In this document: positions 28,590-36,590 of the stretch, one piece after another
Layout: each line of letters starts with the position of its first letter
How positions within the stretch are numbered: the stretch's first letter is position 1
Source: Pelagovum sp. HNIBRBA483
GTDB lineage: Bacteria > Pseudomonadota > Alphaproteobacteria > Rhodobacterales > Rhodobacteraceae
Direction of reading: 5' to 3'
Assembly (NCBI RefSeq): GCF_040931995.1
Contig: NZ_CP162412.1
Location: 1,364,001-1,428,000, forward strand
Length of the DNA: 64,000 nt
The notes under the pieces: model-generated
What the model saw: only the letters and a program-made list of their open reading frames with translations
Database searches by the model: none
Told to the model about the DNA's origin: nothing
Position numbers and translations under genes: made by a program

Positions 28590-29591
28590 TTAGTGCAGGA
28601 GCCTGCCCATCGCAGCGGCGACATCTGCCATACGGGCAGAGAAGCCCCATTCGTTATCGTACCAAGCCAGAACGCGGACGGTGCGGCCGACAACCTTTGT
28701 TTGGTCGGGGGCAAAAATGCAGGATTCGACCGTGTGGTTGAAGTCGATCGAGACTTTCGGCTCGGGGTCATAGGACATGACCATGCCCATGTAGCCTTCG
28801 GCCGCTTCGCGGACGATGTCGTTGATCTCGGTGACGGAGGTTTCCTTACCTGCCACGAAGGTGAGGTCGACGGCGGAAACATTTGGCGTGGGTACGCGCA
28901 TGGCGGTGCCATCCAGCTTGCCTGCGAGTTCCGGCAGCACTTCGCCAAGCGCCTTGGCTGCGCCAGTGGAGGTGGGGATCATCGCCATCGCAGCGGCGCG
29001 CGCGCGGTAGAGATCGTTATGGCGGCGGTCCAAGGTGGGTTGATCGCCGGTATAGCTATGGATCGTGGTCATGATCCCGCTCTCGATGCCGACGCTATCG
29101 TTGAGCACTTTCGCCAACGGCGCGAGGCAGTTGGTGGTGCAGGATCCGTTGGAAACCATGCGGTCATCGGCCAGAAGCTGGCGGTGGTTGACGCCATAAA
29201 CCACGGTGCGCTGGACGTTCTTCGCAGGGGCGGAGATCAGCACTTTCTTGGCGCCGCGATCAAGGTGAACGGCGGATTTGGTGCCATCGTTGAACTTGCC
29301 GGTGCACTCAAGGACGACATCGACGCCGGACCAGTCCAGCTCTTCGGGGTTGTAGGTGGACATCATTTCGATCGGGCCGCGGCCGAGATCGAGGTTACCG
29401 TCGCGGACGGTGACTGTGCCGCCAAAACGGCCATGCACGCTGTCATACTTCAGAAGGTGGGCGTTCGTCTCGACGGGGCCGGTGGCGTTGATCTTGACCA
29501 CCTGAACATCATTGCGGCCGCTTTCGGCGATGTGGGCGAGGGTGCTGCGACCGATGCGGCCGAACCCGTTGATGCCGACTGTTACCGTCAT
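28590..29591 (-). CDS. gap: Glyceraldehyde-3-phosphate dehydrogenase, type I (copy 2)
   Basis: A paralogue of the gap gene at 27.3 kb, clearly diverged over its length. The Rossmann motif [22 protein letters not shown] with the catalytic Cys, and [10 protein letters not shown] are intact. After the second strand it reads KINATG where copy 1 has AINDLG, a place that influences NAD versus NADP use, so the two copies may differ in cofactor or direction (glycolysis versus gluconeogenesis). ATG 29591 with GGAAGGATAA upstream is preferred over an extension to 29618. 333 residues. Confidence 0.95.
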   Translation of the reverse strand: MTVTVGINGFGRIGRSTLAHIAESGRNDVQVVKINATGPVETNAHLLKYDSVHGRFGGTVTVRDGNLDLGRGPIEMMSTYNPEELDWSGVDVVLECTGKFNDGTKSAVHLDRGAKKVLISAPAKNVQRTVVYGVNHRQLLADDRMVSNGSCTTNCLAPLAKVLNDSVGIESGIMTTIHSYTGDQPTLDRRHNDLYRARAAAMAMIPTSTGAAKALGEVLPELAGKLDGTAMRVPTPNVSAVDLTFVAGKETSVTEINDIVREAAEGYMGMVMSYDPEPKVSIDFNHTVESCIFAPDQTKVVGRTVRVLAWYDNEWGFSARMADVAAAMGRLLH

Positions 29592-29679
29592 GGGGTTATC
29601 CTTCCGAGAAACTGTCATTTGCGGGCTGGGTAGCGGCTGGCTGGCGAGGGGGGAAGAAAAAAATGCATGTGTGGCAATA

Positions 29680-29735
29680 TGTTAGCGATAAACTTGCAGA
29701 GGTGTCTCAGGTGAGCGCTAACGGTTGCGCCAACA
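29680..29735. promoter_or_regulatory. Cluster of TGTTAGCGCTAACA-like words between gap copy 2 and the DUF808 gene
   Basis: Three variants occur: TGTTAGCGATAAAC (29680-29693), GGTGAGCGCTAACG (29710-29723) and, on the other strand, TGTTGGCGCAACCG (29722-29735). They share the core of the sites upstream of gap copy 1, so one regulator probably controls both genes and perhaps the divergent DUF808 gene. Confidence 0.6.
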
Positions 29736-29809
29736 CCGGCGATGCGGACAGGGGTTACGCGGGGCCGAGGCTGCGGTAGACCTAAGGAAACGACTCAGGA
29801 GAACAGGGC

Positions 29810-30775
29810 ATGAGCGGTTTACTGGCGTTGCTCGATGATGTGGCGGCGATTGCGAAAGTGGCGGCTGCCAGCGTTGACGATGTGGCGGGCATGGCGGCCA
29901 AAGCTGGATCGAAAGCGGCAGGCGTGGTGATCGACGATGCGGCGGTGACACCGAAATATGTGCATGGGTTCGAGGCCAAGCGCGAGCTGCCGATCATCTG
30001 GAAAATCACCAAAGGATCGCTGTTCAATAAGCTTGTTGTGCTGCTGCCTGCGGCGCTGTTGATGAACAGTTTTGCGCCTTGGCTTGTCACGCCTCTGTTG
30101 ATGCTGGGCGGCTGTTACCTTTGTTTTGAAGGGGCGGAGAAGGTCTTTCATGTGTTGTTCCCACATGGTGATAAGCATGTGGAGGCGGATTTGGATGTTA
30201 AGGATCCAGCGCATTTGGAGGAAACCCGCGTGCGGGGTGCGATCAAGACAGACTTCATCCTTTCCGCCGAGATCATGACAATCTCGCTGGCTGCTATTCC
30301 CGAAGCGGCATTCCTGCTGGAAGCGATAACCTTGGCGGTTGTCGGGGTGGGGATCACGGTGGTTGTCTATGGCTCGGTGGCGCTGATTGTGAAGATGGAT
30401 GATATTGGGCTCTATGTCGCGGCCACCAGTAGGACCACAATGGGCCAGAGTCTTGGACGGGGTTTGGTGAAGGGTATGCCGAAGGTCATGACCTTATTAT
30501 CGACGATCGGCACCTTGGCGATGCTGTGGGTCGGCGGCTCTATCGTGGTGCATGGGCTGGAGGTGACACATCTTTGGGCGTGGCCCTACGAGACGATCCA
30601 ACATCTGGCGGAAGCGTTTGCCCATGCCGTACCCGAACAGGTTGCAGGTGCTACGAACTGGCTGACAGTGGCGACGGCCGACGGTGTCTTGGGGCTTTTG
30701 CTGGGGATGCTGTTAATCCCTTTTGTGACCCGTGTTGTTGGCCCGGTTCTGGAACGACTGACTGGGGCGAAATAA
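29810..30775 (+). CDS. DUF808 family membrane protein (YedI type)
   Basis: A 321-residue inner-membrane protein beginning SGLLALLDDVAAIAKVAAAS, the family hallmark, with about 5-7 hydrophobic segments. The function is unknown. RBS AGGAGAAC precedes the ATG. It is divergent from gap copy 2 and convergent with transketolase, with terminators on its right side. Confidence 0.9.
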   Translation: MSGLLALLDDVAAIAKVAAASVDDVAGMAAKAGSKAAGVVIDDAAVTPKYVHGFEAKRELPIIWKITKGSLFNKLVVLLPAALLMNSFAPWLVTPLLMLGGCYLCFEGAEKVFHVLFPHGDKHVEADLDVKDPAHLEETRVRGAIKTDFILSAEIMTISLAAIPEAAFLLEAITLAVVGVGITVVVYGSVALIVKMDDIGLYVAATSRTTMGQSLGRGLVKGMPKVMTLLSTIGTLAMLWVGGSIVVHGLEVTHLWAWPYETIQHLAEAFAHAVPEQVAGATNWLTVATADGVLGLLLGMLLIPFVTRVVGPVLERLTGAK

Positions 30776-30803
30776 AAAAGGCTCGGTAAAAACCGAGCCT
30801 TTT
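30776..30803. terminator. Bidirectional terminator DUF808 gene / tkt
   Basis: AAAAGGCTCGGT / ACCGAGCCTTTT, a perfect 12-bp stem with an AAAA loop, A-rich left and T-rich right. It lies immediately after the DUF808 stop and 20 bp after the transketolase stop on the other strand. Confidence 0.9.
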
Positions 30804-30822
30804 CAATTGGTTGCGTCGTAAA

Positions 30823-32844
30823 TTACAGGCCGAGAAGCTCTTTGGCTGTTGTGGCGGCTGCATCGGCGGTGATGCCGAACTTCTCGTAGAGAACCTTATC
30901 AGGAGCGGATGCGCCGAAGCCGTCCATGCCAATGAACGCGGCTTTGGCTTCGCGGCCGCGCTCGCCAACAAGCCAGCGATCCCAGCCTTGCTGAACGGCC
31001 GCTTCGATGGCGATGCGCACCGGACCGGCGGGGAGAACGCGCTTGCGGTACTTTTCGTCCTGCTGGGCGAACAGTTCCATGCAGGGCATTGAGACAACGC
31101 GGGTGCCGATGCCTTGGGCCTGCAACTGATCACGCGCGGCCATTGCGATCGACACCTCGGAGCCGGTTGCCATCAGGATCACCTGACGCTTGCCTTCGGC
31201 TTCGGCCAGAACATAGGCGCCCTTGGACACAAGGTTGTTGTTCTTGTGTTCGGTACGGACGGTGGGCAGGTTCTGACGGCTCAGGGCCAGAACGGAGGGC
31301 GTCGAGGTCTGCTGAAGCGCGCATTCCCATGCCTCGGCGGTTTCGACCGTATCTGCGGGGCGGAACACAAGTGTGTTGGGCGTTGCGCGCAGCATTGCCA
31401 GATGCTCGACCGGCTGGTGGGTCGGACCATCTTCGCCAAGGCCGATGGAATCGTGGGTCATTACATAGACCACCGGAACGCCCATCAGCGCCGAGAGACG
31501 CATGGAGCCACGGGCATAATCGGTGAAGCACATGAACGTGCCGCCATAGGGGCGGGCGCCCCCGTGCAGCGCCATGCCGTTCATCGCGGCGGCCATGCCA
31601 TGCTCGCGGATGCCGTAATGGATGTAGCGGCCCTTGCGATTATCAGGGGTGAAGATACCCAGATCGCTAGTTTTGGTATTGTTGGAGCCGGTGAGGTCTG
31701 CCGAGCCGCCAATGGTTTCCTGCATCACAGGATTGATGACTTCGAGCGTCATTTCGGAGGACTTGCGGGTCGCGACCTTGGGCTGGGCTTCGCTGTTTTG
31801 CTTTTTGAGTGCGCGAATGACCGAAGAAAGGCGCTTAGGCAGTTCGCCAGCATAGGCGCGGTTGAACTCGGCCTGACGGCTTGCGGACAGTTTCGCGAAC
31901 TCGGCTTCCCATGCGGCGCGGGCCTCAGCGCCACGGGCGCCCATGGCTTCCCATTGTGCTTTCACATCGGCGGGAACCTCGAAGGGGCCGGTGGTCCAGC
32001 CGTATGCTTGCTTCGCGGCTGCGAGCTGGTCAGCGTCGGTGAGGGCGCCGTGGCCCTTCGATGTGTCTTGTGCGGCGTGACCGAGGGCGATGTGCGTCTT
32101 GCAGGCGATCATCGACGGGCGCGGATCGTTTTGCGCCGCGATGATTGCGGCGTCGATGGCGAGCGGGTCGTGGCCGTCGATCGACTGGACGTGCCAGCCG
32201 GAGGCCTCGAACCGCGCAACCTGATCGGTGCGATCCGCCATATCGACAGTACCGTCGATGGTGATGTTGTTGTTATCGAAGAAAACGATGAGGTTCCCCA
32301 ATTGCTGCATACCTGCGAGGCCGATGGCCTCTTGGCTGACGCCTTCCATCAGGCAGCCGTCACCAGCGATAACATAGGTGCGGTGGTTAATGATTTTCTT
32401 GCCGTACCGTGCGCGCTGGATTTCCTCGGCAATGGCGAAGCCGACGGAATTGGCGATGCCTTGGCCGAGCGGGCCAGTCGTGGTTTCGATGCCGGAGGCG
32501 TGGCCGTATTCAGGGTGGCCTGCGGTGCGGGCGCCCCACTGGCGGAAGTTCTTGATCTCGTCGAGCGTCATATCCTCGTAGCCGGTAAGGTAGAGCAACG
32601 AGTACATCAGCATTGAGCCATGACCAGCGGACAGGATGAAGCGATCACGGTCAGGCCAGTTGGGGGCTTTCGGATCGAAGCGGAGGTGCTTTTCGAAGAG
32701 GACGGTGGCGACATCGGCCATGCCCATCGGCATACCGGAGTGGCCGGAATTTGCCGCTGCAACGGCGTCGAGAGTAAGGGTGCGGATGGCAGTGGCTTTC
32801 ATCCAGTGCTCGGGATGCGCGGAGCGCAGGGCAGCGATATCCAA
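30823..32844 (-). CDS. tkt: Transketolase
   Basis: A thiamine-diphosphate enzyme that moves two-carbon units in the pentose phosphate pathway. N-terminal [14 protein letters not shown], the [12 protein letters not shown] segment, the ThDP-binding [13 protein letters not shown] (GDG...N type), and the [22 protein letters not shown] segment ([16 protein letters not shown]) are all present. It is 673 residues long. The start is TTG with GAGGA nine bases upstream. It lies beside the two gap genes, forming a central carbon gene neighbourhood. Confidence 0.97.
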   Translation of the reverse strand: MDIAALRSAHPEHWMKATAIRTLTLDAVAAANSGHSGMPMGMADVATVLFEKHLRFDPKAPNWPDRDRFILSAGHGSMLMYSLLYLTGYEDMTLDEIKNFRQWGARTAGHPEYGHASGIETTTGPLGQGIANSVGFAIAEEIQRARYGKKIINHRTYVIAGDGCLMEGVSQEAIGLAGMQQLGNLIVFFDNNNITIDGTVDMADRTDQVARFEASGWHVQSIDGHDPLAIDAAIIAAQNDPRPSMIACKTHIALGHAAQDTSKGHGALTDADQLAAAKQAYGWTTGPFEVPADVKAQWEAMGARGAEARAAWEAEFAKLSASRQAEFNRAYAGELPKRLSSVIRALKKQNSEAQPKVATRKSSEMTLEVINPVMQETIGGSADLTGSNNTKTSDLGIFTPDNRKGRYIHYGIREHGMAAAMNGMALHGGARPYGGTFMCFTDYARGSMRLSALMGVPVVYVMTHDSIGLGEDGPTHQPVEHLAMLRATPNTLVFRPADTVETAEAWECALQQTSTPSVLALSRQNLPTVRTEHKNNNLVSKGAYVLAEAEGKRQVILMATGSEVSIAMAARDQLQAQGIGTRVVSMPCMELFAQQDEKYRKRVLPAGPVRIAIEAAVQQGWDRWLVGERGREAKAAFIGMDGFGASAPDKVLYEKFGITADAAATTAKELLGL

Positions 32845-33044
32845 GGTGATCGTCCTCTTGTTGTGCCAAGGTTGATTTCAGGGTGGTCATAGCAGGGTGC
32901 TGTCATAGTGCAAGCACGCCGCGTAAGTCCCTGAGTTGAAAGCGGTGATATTTGCCGCAGGGCAGGCTTTGACATAGGCTTTCGTGAAAAGGGCGCGATT
33001 CGCGCCAAGACGGGGCGAAGGGCCCTGACAACAGGAGCGGGCAG

Positions 33045-33530
33045 ATGGCCGATATCAGCGATTTCGAGGCGCGGATTGCGGGGGCGCTTGATCGTATCCG
33101 CTACCAGATTGAGCGGCGGGGCAAGGCCGCCGATCAGGCGGGTCCAGAGGCGGGGCCGTCGGTGGACGAGCTGGAGCAAAAACTGGCGGAGGAGCGGGTT
33201 GTTACCGCCCAGCTGGAGGAACGGGTCAAGGCGCTGAAAGAGCGGCAGGACAGCAAGATCGCCACACTAGAAAAAGACCTTGAAGCGGTGCGATCTGCGA
33301 ATGCAGTTTTGGAGATGGACCTCGCCGGATTAAGGCAGGCTTATGCGGAGCTGGAAGGCATGGTCGCCAAGCTGCGCGGCGCTGTCGAGGAAGGCGTGGC
33401 AGAGCCGGAGTTGATCAATCGGGCGATGAAGGCCGAGCTTGATGGATTACGCGCGATGCAGGCGGCGGATGCGGCCGAGATCGGCGCGGTACTGGCGGAG
33501 CTGAAGAGCGTCGTCGAGGAGGATGTGTGA
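33045..33530 (+). CDS. Coiled-coil protein of unknown function upstream of zapA
   Basis: A 161-residue acidic soluble protein, nearly all helical, with a strong coiled coil from about residue 40 to 125 (heptads around VDELEQKLAEERVVTAQLEE). No catalytic motif. It overlaps zapA by TGATG, so the two are translated together; a role near the division ring is an inference from that link. RBS AACAGGAGCGGG precedes the ATG. The 200 bp upstream contain a GGCGCGA-T-TCGCGCC inverted repeat (32992-33006). Confidence 0.8.
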   Translation: MADISDFEARIAGALDRIRYQIERRGKAADQAGPEAGPSVDELEQKLAEERVVTAQLEERVKALKERQDSKIATLEKDLEAVRSANAVLEMDLAGLRQAYAELEGMVAKLRGAVEEGVAEPELINRAMKAELDGLRAMQAADAAEIGAVLAELKSVVEEDV

Positions 33531-33874
33531 TGCCACAGGTAGCGATTTCGATCGGGGGACGGGTGTTCGAGGTGGCCTGTCAGGAAGGCGAGGAGCCATT
33601 CCTGACCGCTGCGGCCGAGATGCTGGACCGAGAGGCCAGCGTGCTGACCGCGCAGGTGGGGCGCTTGCCTGAGAGCCAGATGCTGCTGATGGCAGGGTTG
33701 ATGCTGGCAGACAAAACAGCCGCGTTGGAGGACAAGGTCAAAGGGCTGGAAGCCAAGGGCGAAACCAAGGTCGAGGTGCCGGTGATCCCGCCGCATGTGA
33801 CAGAGATGATGGCCGAGTTGGCAGCCCGCGCTGAGGCGATGGCGGAGGCTTTGGAAGAGGGCGATAAGGCCTGA
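33530..33874 (+). CDS. zapA: Cell division protein ZapA
   Basis: A small cytoplasmic protein that binds FtsZ and bundles its filaments. The N-terminal globular part reads PQVAISIGGRVFEVACQEGEE, followed by LLMAGLMLADKTAALED and a C-terminal coiled coil. 114 residues. The ATG at 33530 overlaps the preceding stop by one base (TGATG); the GTG three bases earlier is unlikely. No 6S RNA candidate could be recognised after it, although that gene lies beside zapA in some bacteria. Confidence 0.9.
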   Translation: MPQVAISIGGRVFEVACQEGEEPFLTAAAEMLDREASVLTAQVGRLPESQMLLMAGLMLADKTAALEDKVKGLEAKGETKVEVPVIPPHVTEMMAELAARAEAMAEALEEGDKA

Positions 33875-33896
33875 AACTTCCGGCTTCGGAAAAGCA

Positions 33897-33920
33897 AAAC
33901 CCGGCCTTGAAGCCGGGTTT
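33897..33920 (+). terminator. Terminator of zapA
   Basis: AAACCCGGC / GCCGGGTTT with a six-base loop (CTTGAA), followed by TTT. It lies 22 bp after zapA. Confidence 0.85.
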
Positions 33921-33996
33921 TTTCATGTTCTGCGCGACAGGGAATTAACCCCATTTTAATGGGCCAACCGTTAACAAACGGTTACCATGCATATGA

Positions 33997-34356
33997 TCAG
34001 GCGTTTGCTTCGCGAATTTTGTCGGCGGCGTCTTTATCGTAGGTGACGCCATTGGCCTCGAACAGCTGGTCAAGCTCGCCGGAGAGGGTCATCTCGGTGA
34101 TAATATCGCAGCCACCGATGAATTCTCCCTTAACGTAGAGTTGCGGGATGGTGGGCCAGTCGGAGTATTCCTTGATGCCCTGACGGATCTCTTCGTCGGC
34201 CAGCACATTTACATCGGCATAATCAACGCCCATGAAATTCAGCACGCCCGCGACGCGGCTGGAAAACCCGCATTGCGGCATGGATTTGGTGCCTTTCATG
34301 AAAAGCACGACGTCGTTTCCGGTGACGGTTTCCTTGATCTGGTCTTGAGCACTCAT
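33997..34356 (-). CDS. grxD: Monothiol glutaredoxin (Grx4 type)
   Basis: A CGFS-type glutaredoxin that carries [2Fe-2S] clusters with glutathione and BolA. The active site Cys29 lies in PQCGFSSR; the WPTIPQLYVKGEFIGGCDI region binds glutathione. 119 residues. It follows bolA with a 15-bp gap on the same strand, matching the known Grx4-BolA partnership in iron-sulfur trafficking and iron sensing. Confidence 0.95.
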   Translation of the reverse strand: MSAQDQIKETVTGNDVVLFMKGTKSMPQCGFSSRVAGVLNFMGVDYADVNVLADEEIRQGIKEYSDWPTIPQLYVKGEFIGGCDIITEMTLSGELDQLFEANGVTYDKDAADKIREANA

Positions 34357-34371
34357 AGCTGAAATATCCTT

Positions 34372-34614
34372 TTATTCGGGAACTTTAGTGGTCAGGGCGA
34401 GGGCATGCAGTTCGCCTTGTGACCCGTCCATTTTACCCTTCAGCGCGGCATAGACTGCACGCTGTTGTTGTACGCGGTTCTGACCGCGAAAGCTTTCGTC
34501 AATAACTTCGGCGGCGTAATGGTTCCCGTCGCCCGCGAGATCGGTGATGGTGACTTTGGCATCCGGAAAGGATGCGCGGATGAGGTCTTCGATTTCCTGC
34601 GCTTGCATCGCCAT
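34372..34614 (-). CDS. bolA: BolA family protein
   Basis: An 80-residue class II KH-like protein that pairs with monothiol glutaredoxin to hold a [2Fe-2S] cluster. It shows the FPDAKVTITDLAGDGNHY region and the C-terminal RAVYAALKGKM...ELHALALTT stretch with the conserved His. The frame is open to 35235 through repeats, but ATG 34614 with AGGAGGCCCC upstream gives the normal family length. Four 11-bp phased repeats lie 100-143 bp before the start. Confidence 0.9.
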   Translation of the reverse strand: MAMQAQEIEDLIRASFPDAKVTITDLAGDGNHYAAEVIDESFRGQNRVQQQRAVYAALKGKMDGSQGELHALALTTKVPE

Positions 34615-34713
34615 GTGGGGCCTCCTGAACTTGCCCAAGATGTAGAGCGGCAAACGGCCGCCCGCAAGGGGCGCTTCTGTGCTGCGGATGCATAAACAGG
34701 GAAAAACGGCGGT

Positions 34714-34757
34714 ATGCACAACTGATACACAAGTGATGCACAACTGATGCATATCGC
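34714..34757. repeat. Four 11-bp tandem repeats upstream of bolA
   Basis: ATGCACAACTG, ATACACAAGTG, ATGCACAACTG, ATGCATATCGC, each 11 bp and directly adjoining. One helical turn per unit means the words face the same side of the DNA, as in a cooperative operator. The last unit matches only in its first half. Confidence 0.6.
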
Positions 34758-34818
34758 ACCCGCAGAAAGATGAAGGACGGGTTAGCGAAGGTGAAGGGCG
34801 TGTTAATGGTGAGGCTAT

Positions 34819-34969
34819 GGGCCGAATAGCACCGCAGGTGCCGGCCCATCGCCAGACCGCCCGCACGGGCTGGCGATGTGGTGAGGGTAGATTTTTGGTC
34901 AGAGGTCGTTCGGTCGTGGTGGGATAAAGCGCGCTGATCGGGCGGCGATCGCCATCCCGCGGTCTGGCT
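34819..34969. repeat. 151-bp structured repeat, copy 1
   Basis: A block beginning GGGCCGAATAGCACCGCAGG and ending GCGGTCTGGCT. It matches copy 2 without gaps at 137 of 151 positions by my count. Inside are a GCACC-GCA-GGTGC hairpin (34829-34841), a CGCCAG...CTGGCG hairpin (34850-34875), and ends GCCAGACCGC (34851) / GCGGTCTGGC (34959) that can pair with each other. Together with copy 2 this fills the 565 bp between bolA and the RraA-like gene; no protein-coding gene is convincing there. Confidence 0.85.
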
Positions 34970-35018
34970 CGGTGTGGCGCTGGCGCGGAATGGCTGCGTG
35001 AGCGGCTCGGCGCTACGG

Positions 35019-35169
35019 GGGCCGAATAGCACCGGAGGTGCCGGCCTATCGCCAGACCGCCCGCACGGGCTGGCGAGTTGGTGAGGCTTGGCTTTTGGTC
35101 AGAGGTCGTTCGGACGTTGTGGGATAAAGTGCGCTGATCGGGTGGTGATCGCCATCCCACGGTCTGGCT
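35019..35169. repeat. 151-bp structured repeat, copy 2
   Basis: Direct repeat of the block at 34819, offset by exactly 200 bp. The GCACC-GGA-GGTGC hairpin keeps its stem while the loop differs (GCA to GGA). The right arm reads ACGGTCTGGC, one change from copy 1. It ends 17 bp before the stop of the RraA-like gene, so it could also form that gene's 3' end structure. Confidence 0.85.
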
Positions 35170-35185
35170 GTGTTGGTCCAGCCCT

Positions 35186-35881
35186 TTACGTCCGCGCCTT
35201 CTCGAACGCGGTCCACGCGACCTCGAAGGCATCAAAGTCGAAGCCTTCGGCGCGGGCGGCGTTGAGCACGATCTTCTCGGTGTCCAGCAGCTTACCTATC
35301 GCGGTGGTCAGGGCGGGGATCACCTCGGGCGGGATCACCAGAGCGCCGTGACGGTCTGCATGGACCAGATCGCCATCGGCGACGGTCATCCCAAAGAGGT
35401 TGACGGGTGCGGCGATGCTGCGCACATGGACGAAAGCGTGGCTGGGGCCGACCGATCCGGCGATGACGGGGAAGCCTTCGGGCAGATCGCCCAGATCGCG
35501 CATCACGCCGTTGGTGAGCGCACCTGACAGGCCAAAGCCCTTATGCACGGTGGTGTTGATCTCGCCCCAGAAGGCGCCAACGGCATCGGCTCCGTCGAGA
35601 TCCTCGATCACCGCCAGCGCGGGGCGGGGGCCGGAGGCCATGTGGCGGTAATAGTCCATGCGGCGGGCGCGGATCACCTCGGGTGCCTCGGTCGGTGGTG
35701 CGACGGCAGAGATTTGCGCGGTGCGGGCATAGCCAACGATCGCGCCCTCCTGCGGGGCGGAGCACTGCACGGTGCCGCGGGTGAAACGGTCAAACCCGCG
35801 TTTGCCTTGGGCCACTTCGATGGCGTTGCAGACGGTGGGGGTGTCGACGGAGCGCAGGAGCGCGAGGAGGGTGTCATCCAT
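35186..35881 (-). CDS. RraA-like family protein, possible HMG/CHA-type aldolase
   Basis: A 231-residue member of the RraA/4-hydroxy-4-methyl-2-oxoglutarate aldolase superfamily. The NGVMRDLGDLPEGFPV segment carries the Arg-Asp pair of the catalytic aldolases, and HADRHGALVIPP is the conserved C-terminal region. In class II pyruvate aldolases of this fold a divalent metal binds there. Its start overlaps the hydrolase stop by 8 bp. As the last gene of the catabolic cluster a terminal retro-aldol cleavage giving pyruvate or oxaloacetate is plausible, but not shown. Confidence 0.85.
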   Translation of the reverse strand: MDDTLLALLRSVDTPTVCNAIEVAQGKRGFDRFTRGTVQCSAPQEGAIVGYARTAQISAVAPPTEAPEVIRARRMDYYRHMASGPRPALAVIEDLDGADAVGAFWGEINTTVHKGFGLSGALTNGVMRDLGDLPEGFPVIAGSVGPSHAFVHVRSIAAPVNLFGMTVADGDLVHADRHGALVIPPEVIPALTTAIGKLLDTEKIVLNAARAEGFDFDAFEVAWTAFEKART

Positions 35882-36587
35882 TGGTAATCTCGTCTTCTTC
35901 GAGCCAGCGGCGGAGCGCGGCGGTTGTTTGGGCGGGCGTTTCGAGCGTGGGCAGGTGGCCTGCGTTTTCGATAATCGTGAGCGTGGTGCCGGGGATCAGG
36001 CTTTGCATCAGCGTATGGCGGGCAACGGGGCAGAGCTTGTCTGCGCGGCCACAGAGGATCAGGGTCGGCACCTGTACGGCGCGGAGGCTGTCCTGATAAT
36101 CGGGGCGGTCGCGCAGGGCGACGGACTGGCGAATGAACACGGCAGGGCCGAGATCCATCGCCATCTCCATGCAGAGATCGAGCACTTCCTGCCGCTTGGG
36201 GCCATCGGCGAGGTAGTTGGGCTTCATCTCGTCGCGCATCACCTCGAAGAGGCGGCCTGCATTGGCCTTGTCGATCTGCGGCTGGCGGCGGGCGCGGACG
36301 GTATCAACCTCGGCGCAGGGGTTGGTGTCGAGAAGCGCCAGCTTGCCGACGCGGTCGGGCGCTTGTTTGATCACCTCCATCGCCACGATGCCGCCCATCG
36401 ACAGCCCCGCCAGCGCGAACCGTTCAGGCGCATTGGCCAGCACATGCGCGGCCATTGCGGGGATGCTGTCATGCAGGCTCAGATCGGCCACGCCCACCGG
36501 ACGGGAGGGCGAGAGCGCATTGATCTGCGGGCCGAACAAACGCGCGTCGCACATCATGCCCGGCAGGAGGAGGAGCGGCAGGGTCAT
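35874..36587 (-). CDS. Alpha/beta hydrolase
   Basis: A 237-residue soluble alpha/beta-hydrolase. The nucleophile serine lies in AGLSMGGIVA, the oxyanion region in LLPGMMCDARLF, the acid in LILCGRADKLCPV, and the His in IENAGHLPTLE. It resembles 3-oxoadipate enol-lactonase-like esterases and may hydrolyse a lactone or ester intermediate. The gene is packed between the MetE-like gene (3-bp gap) and the RraA-like gene (8-bp overlap). Confidence 0.9.
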   Translation of the reverse strand: MTLPLLLLPGMMCDARLFGPQINALSPSRPVGVADLSLHDSIPAMAAHVLANAPERFALAGLSMGGIVAMEVIKQAPDRVGKLALLDTNPCAEVDTVRARRQPQIDKANAGRLFEVMRDEMKPNYLADGPKRQEVLDLCMEMAMDLGPAVFIRQSVALRDRPDYQDSLRAVQVPTLILCGRADKLCPVARHTLMQSLIPGTTLTIIENAGHLPTLETPAQTTAALRRWLEEDEITNG

Positions 36588-36590
36588 GAA

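Noticed and set aside
31114..32616. A 500-codon open frame antisense to transketolase
   Set aside because: It is a shadow of GC-rich codon use in tkt, with no recognisable motif; the same holds for the long antisense frames over gap (28593-29633), the MetE-like and cupin genes (35772-38984) and purL (52691-54823).
32969..33006. A TTGACA promoter with an adjoining GGCGCGA-T-TCGCGCC operator before the coiled-coil gene
   Set aside because: TTGACA (32969-32974) has no acceptable -10 word at 16-18 bp, so the promoter call is not supported; the inverted repeat alone is mentioned with the gene.
33875..33996. 6S RNA next to zapA, a location known in some bacteria
   Set aside because: The 122 bp hold only the zapA terminator. 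The 200 bp upstream of the coiled-coil gene (32845-33044) contain scattered short pairings but not the closed-rod and central-bubble layout of 6S RNA.
34372..35235. A 287-codon open frame on the minus strand running through the repeats into bolA
   Set aside because: Only the last 80 codons match BolA; the rest is basic low-complexity sequence read from the 151-bp repeats, and a proper SD precedes ATG 34614.
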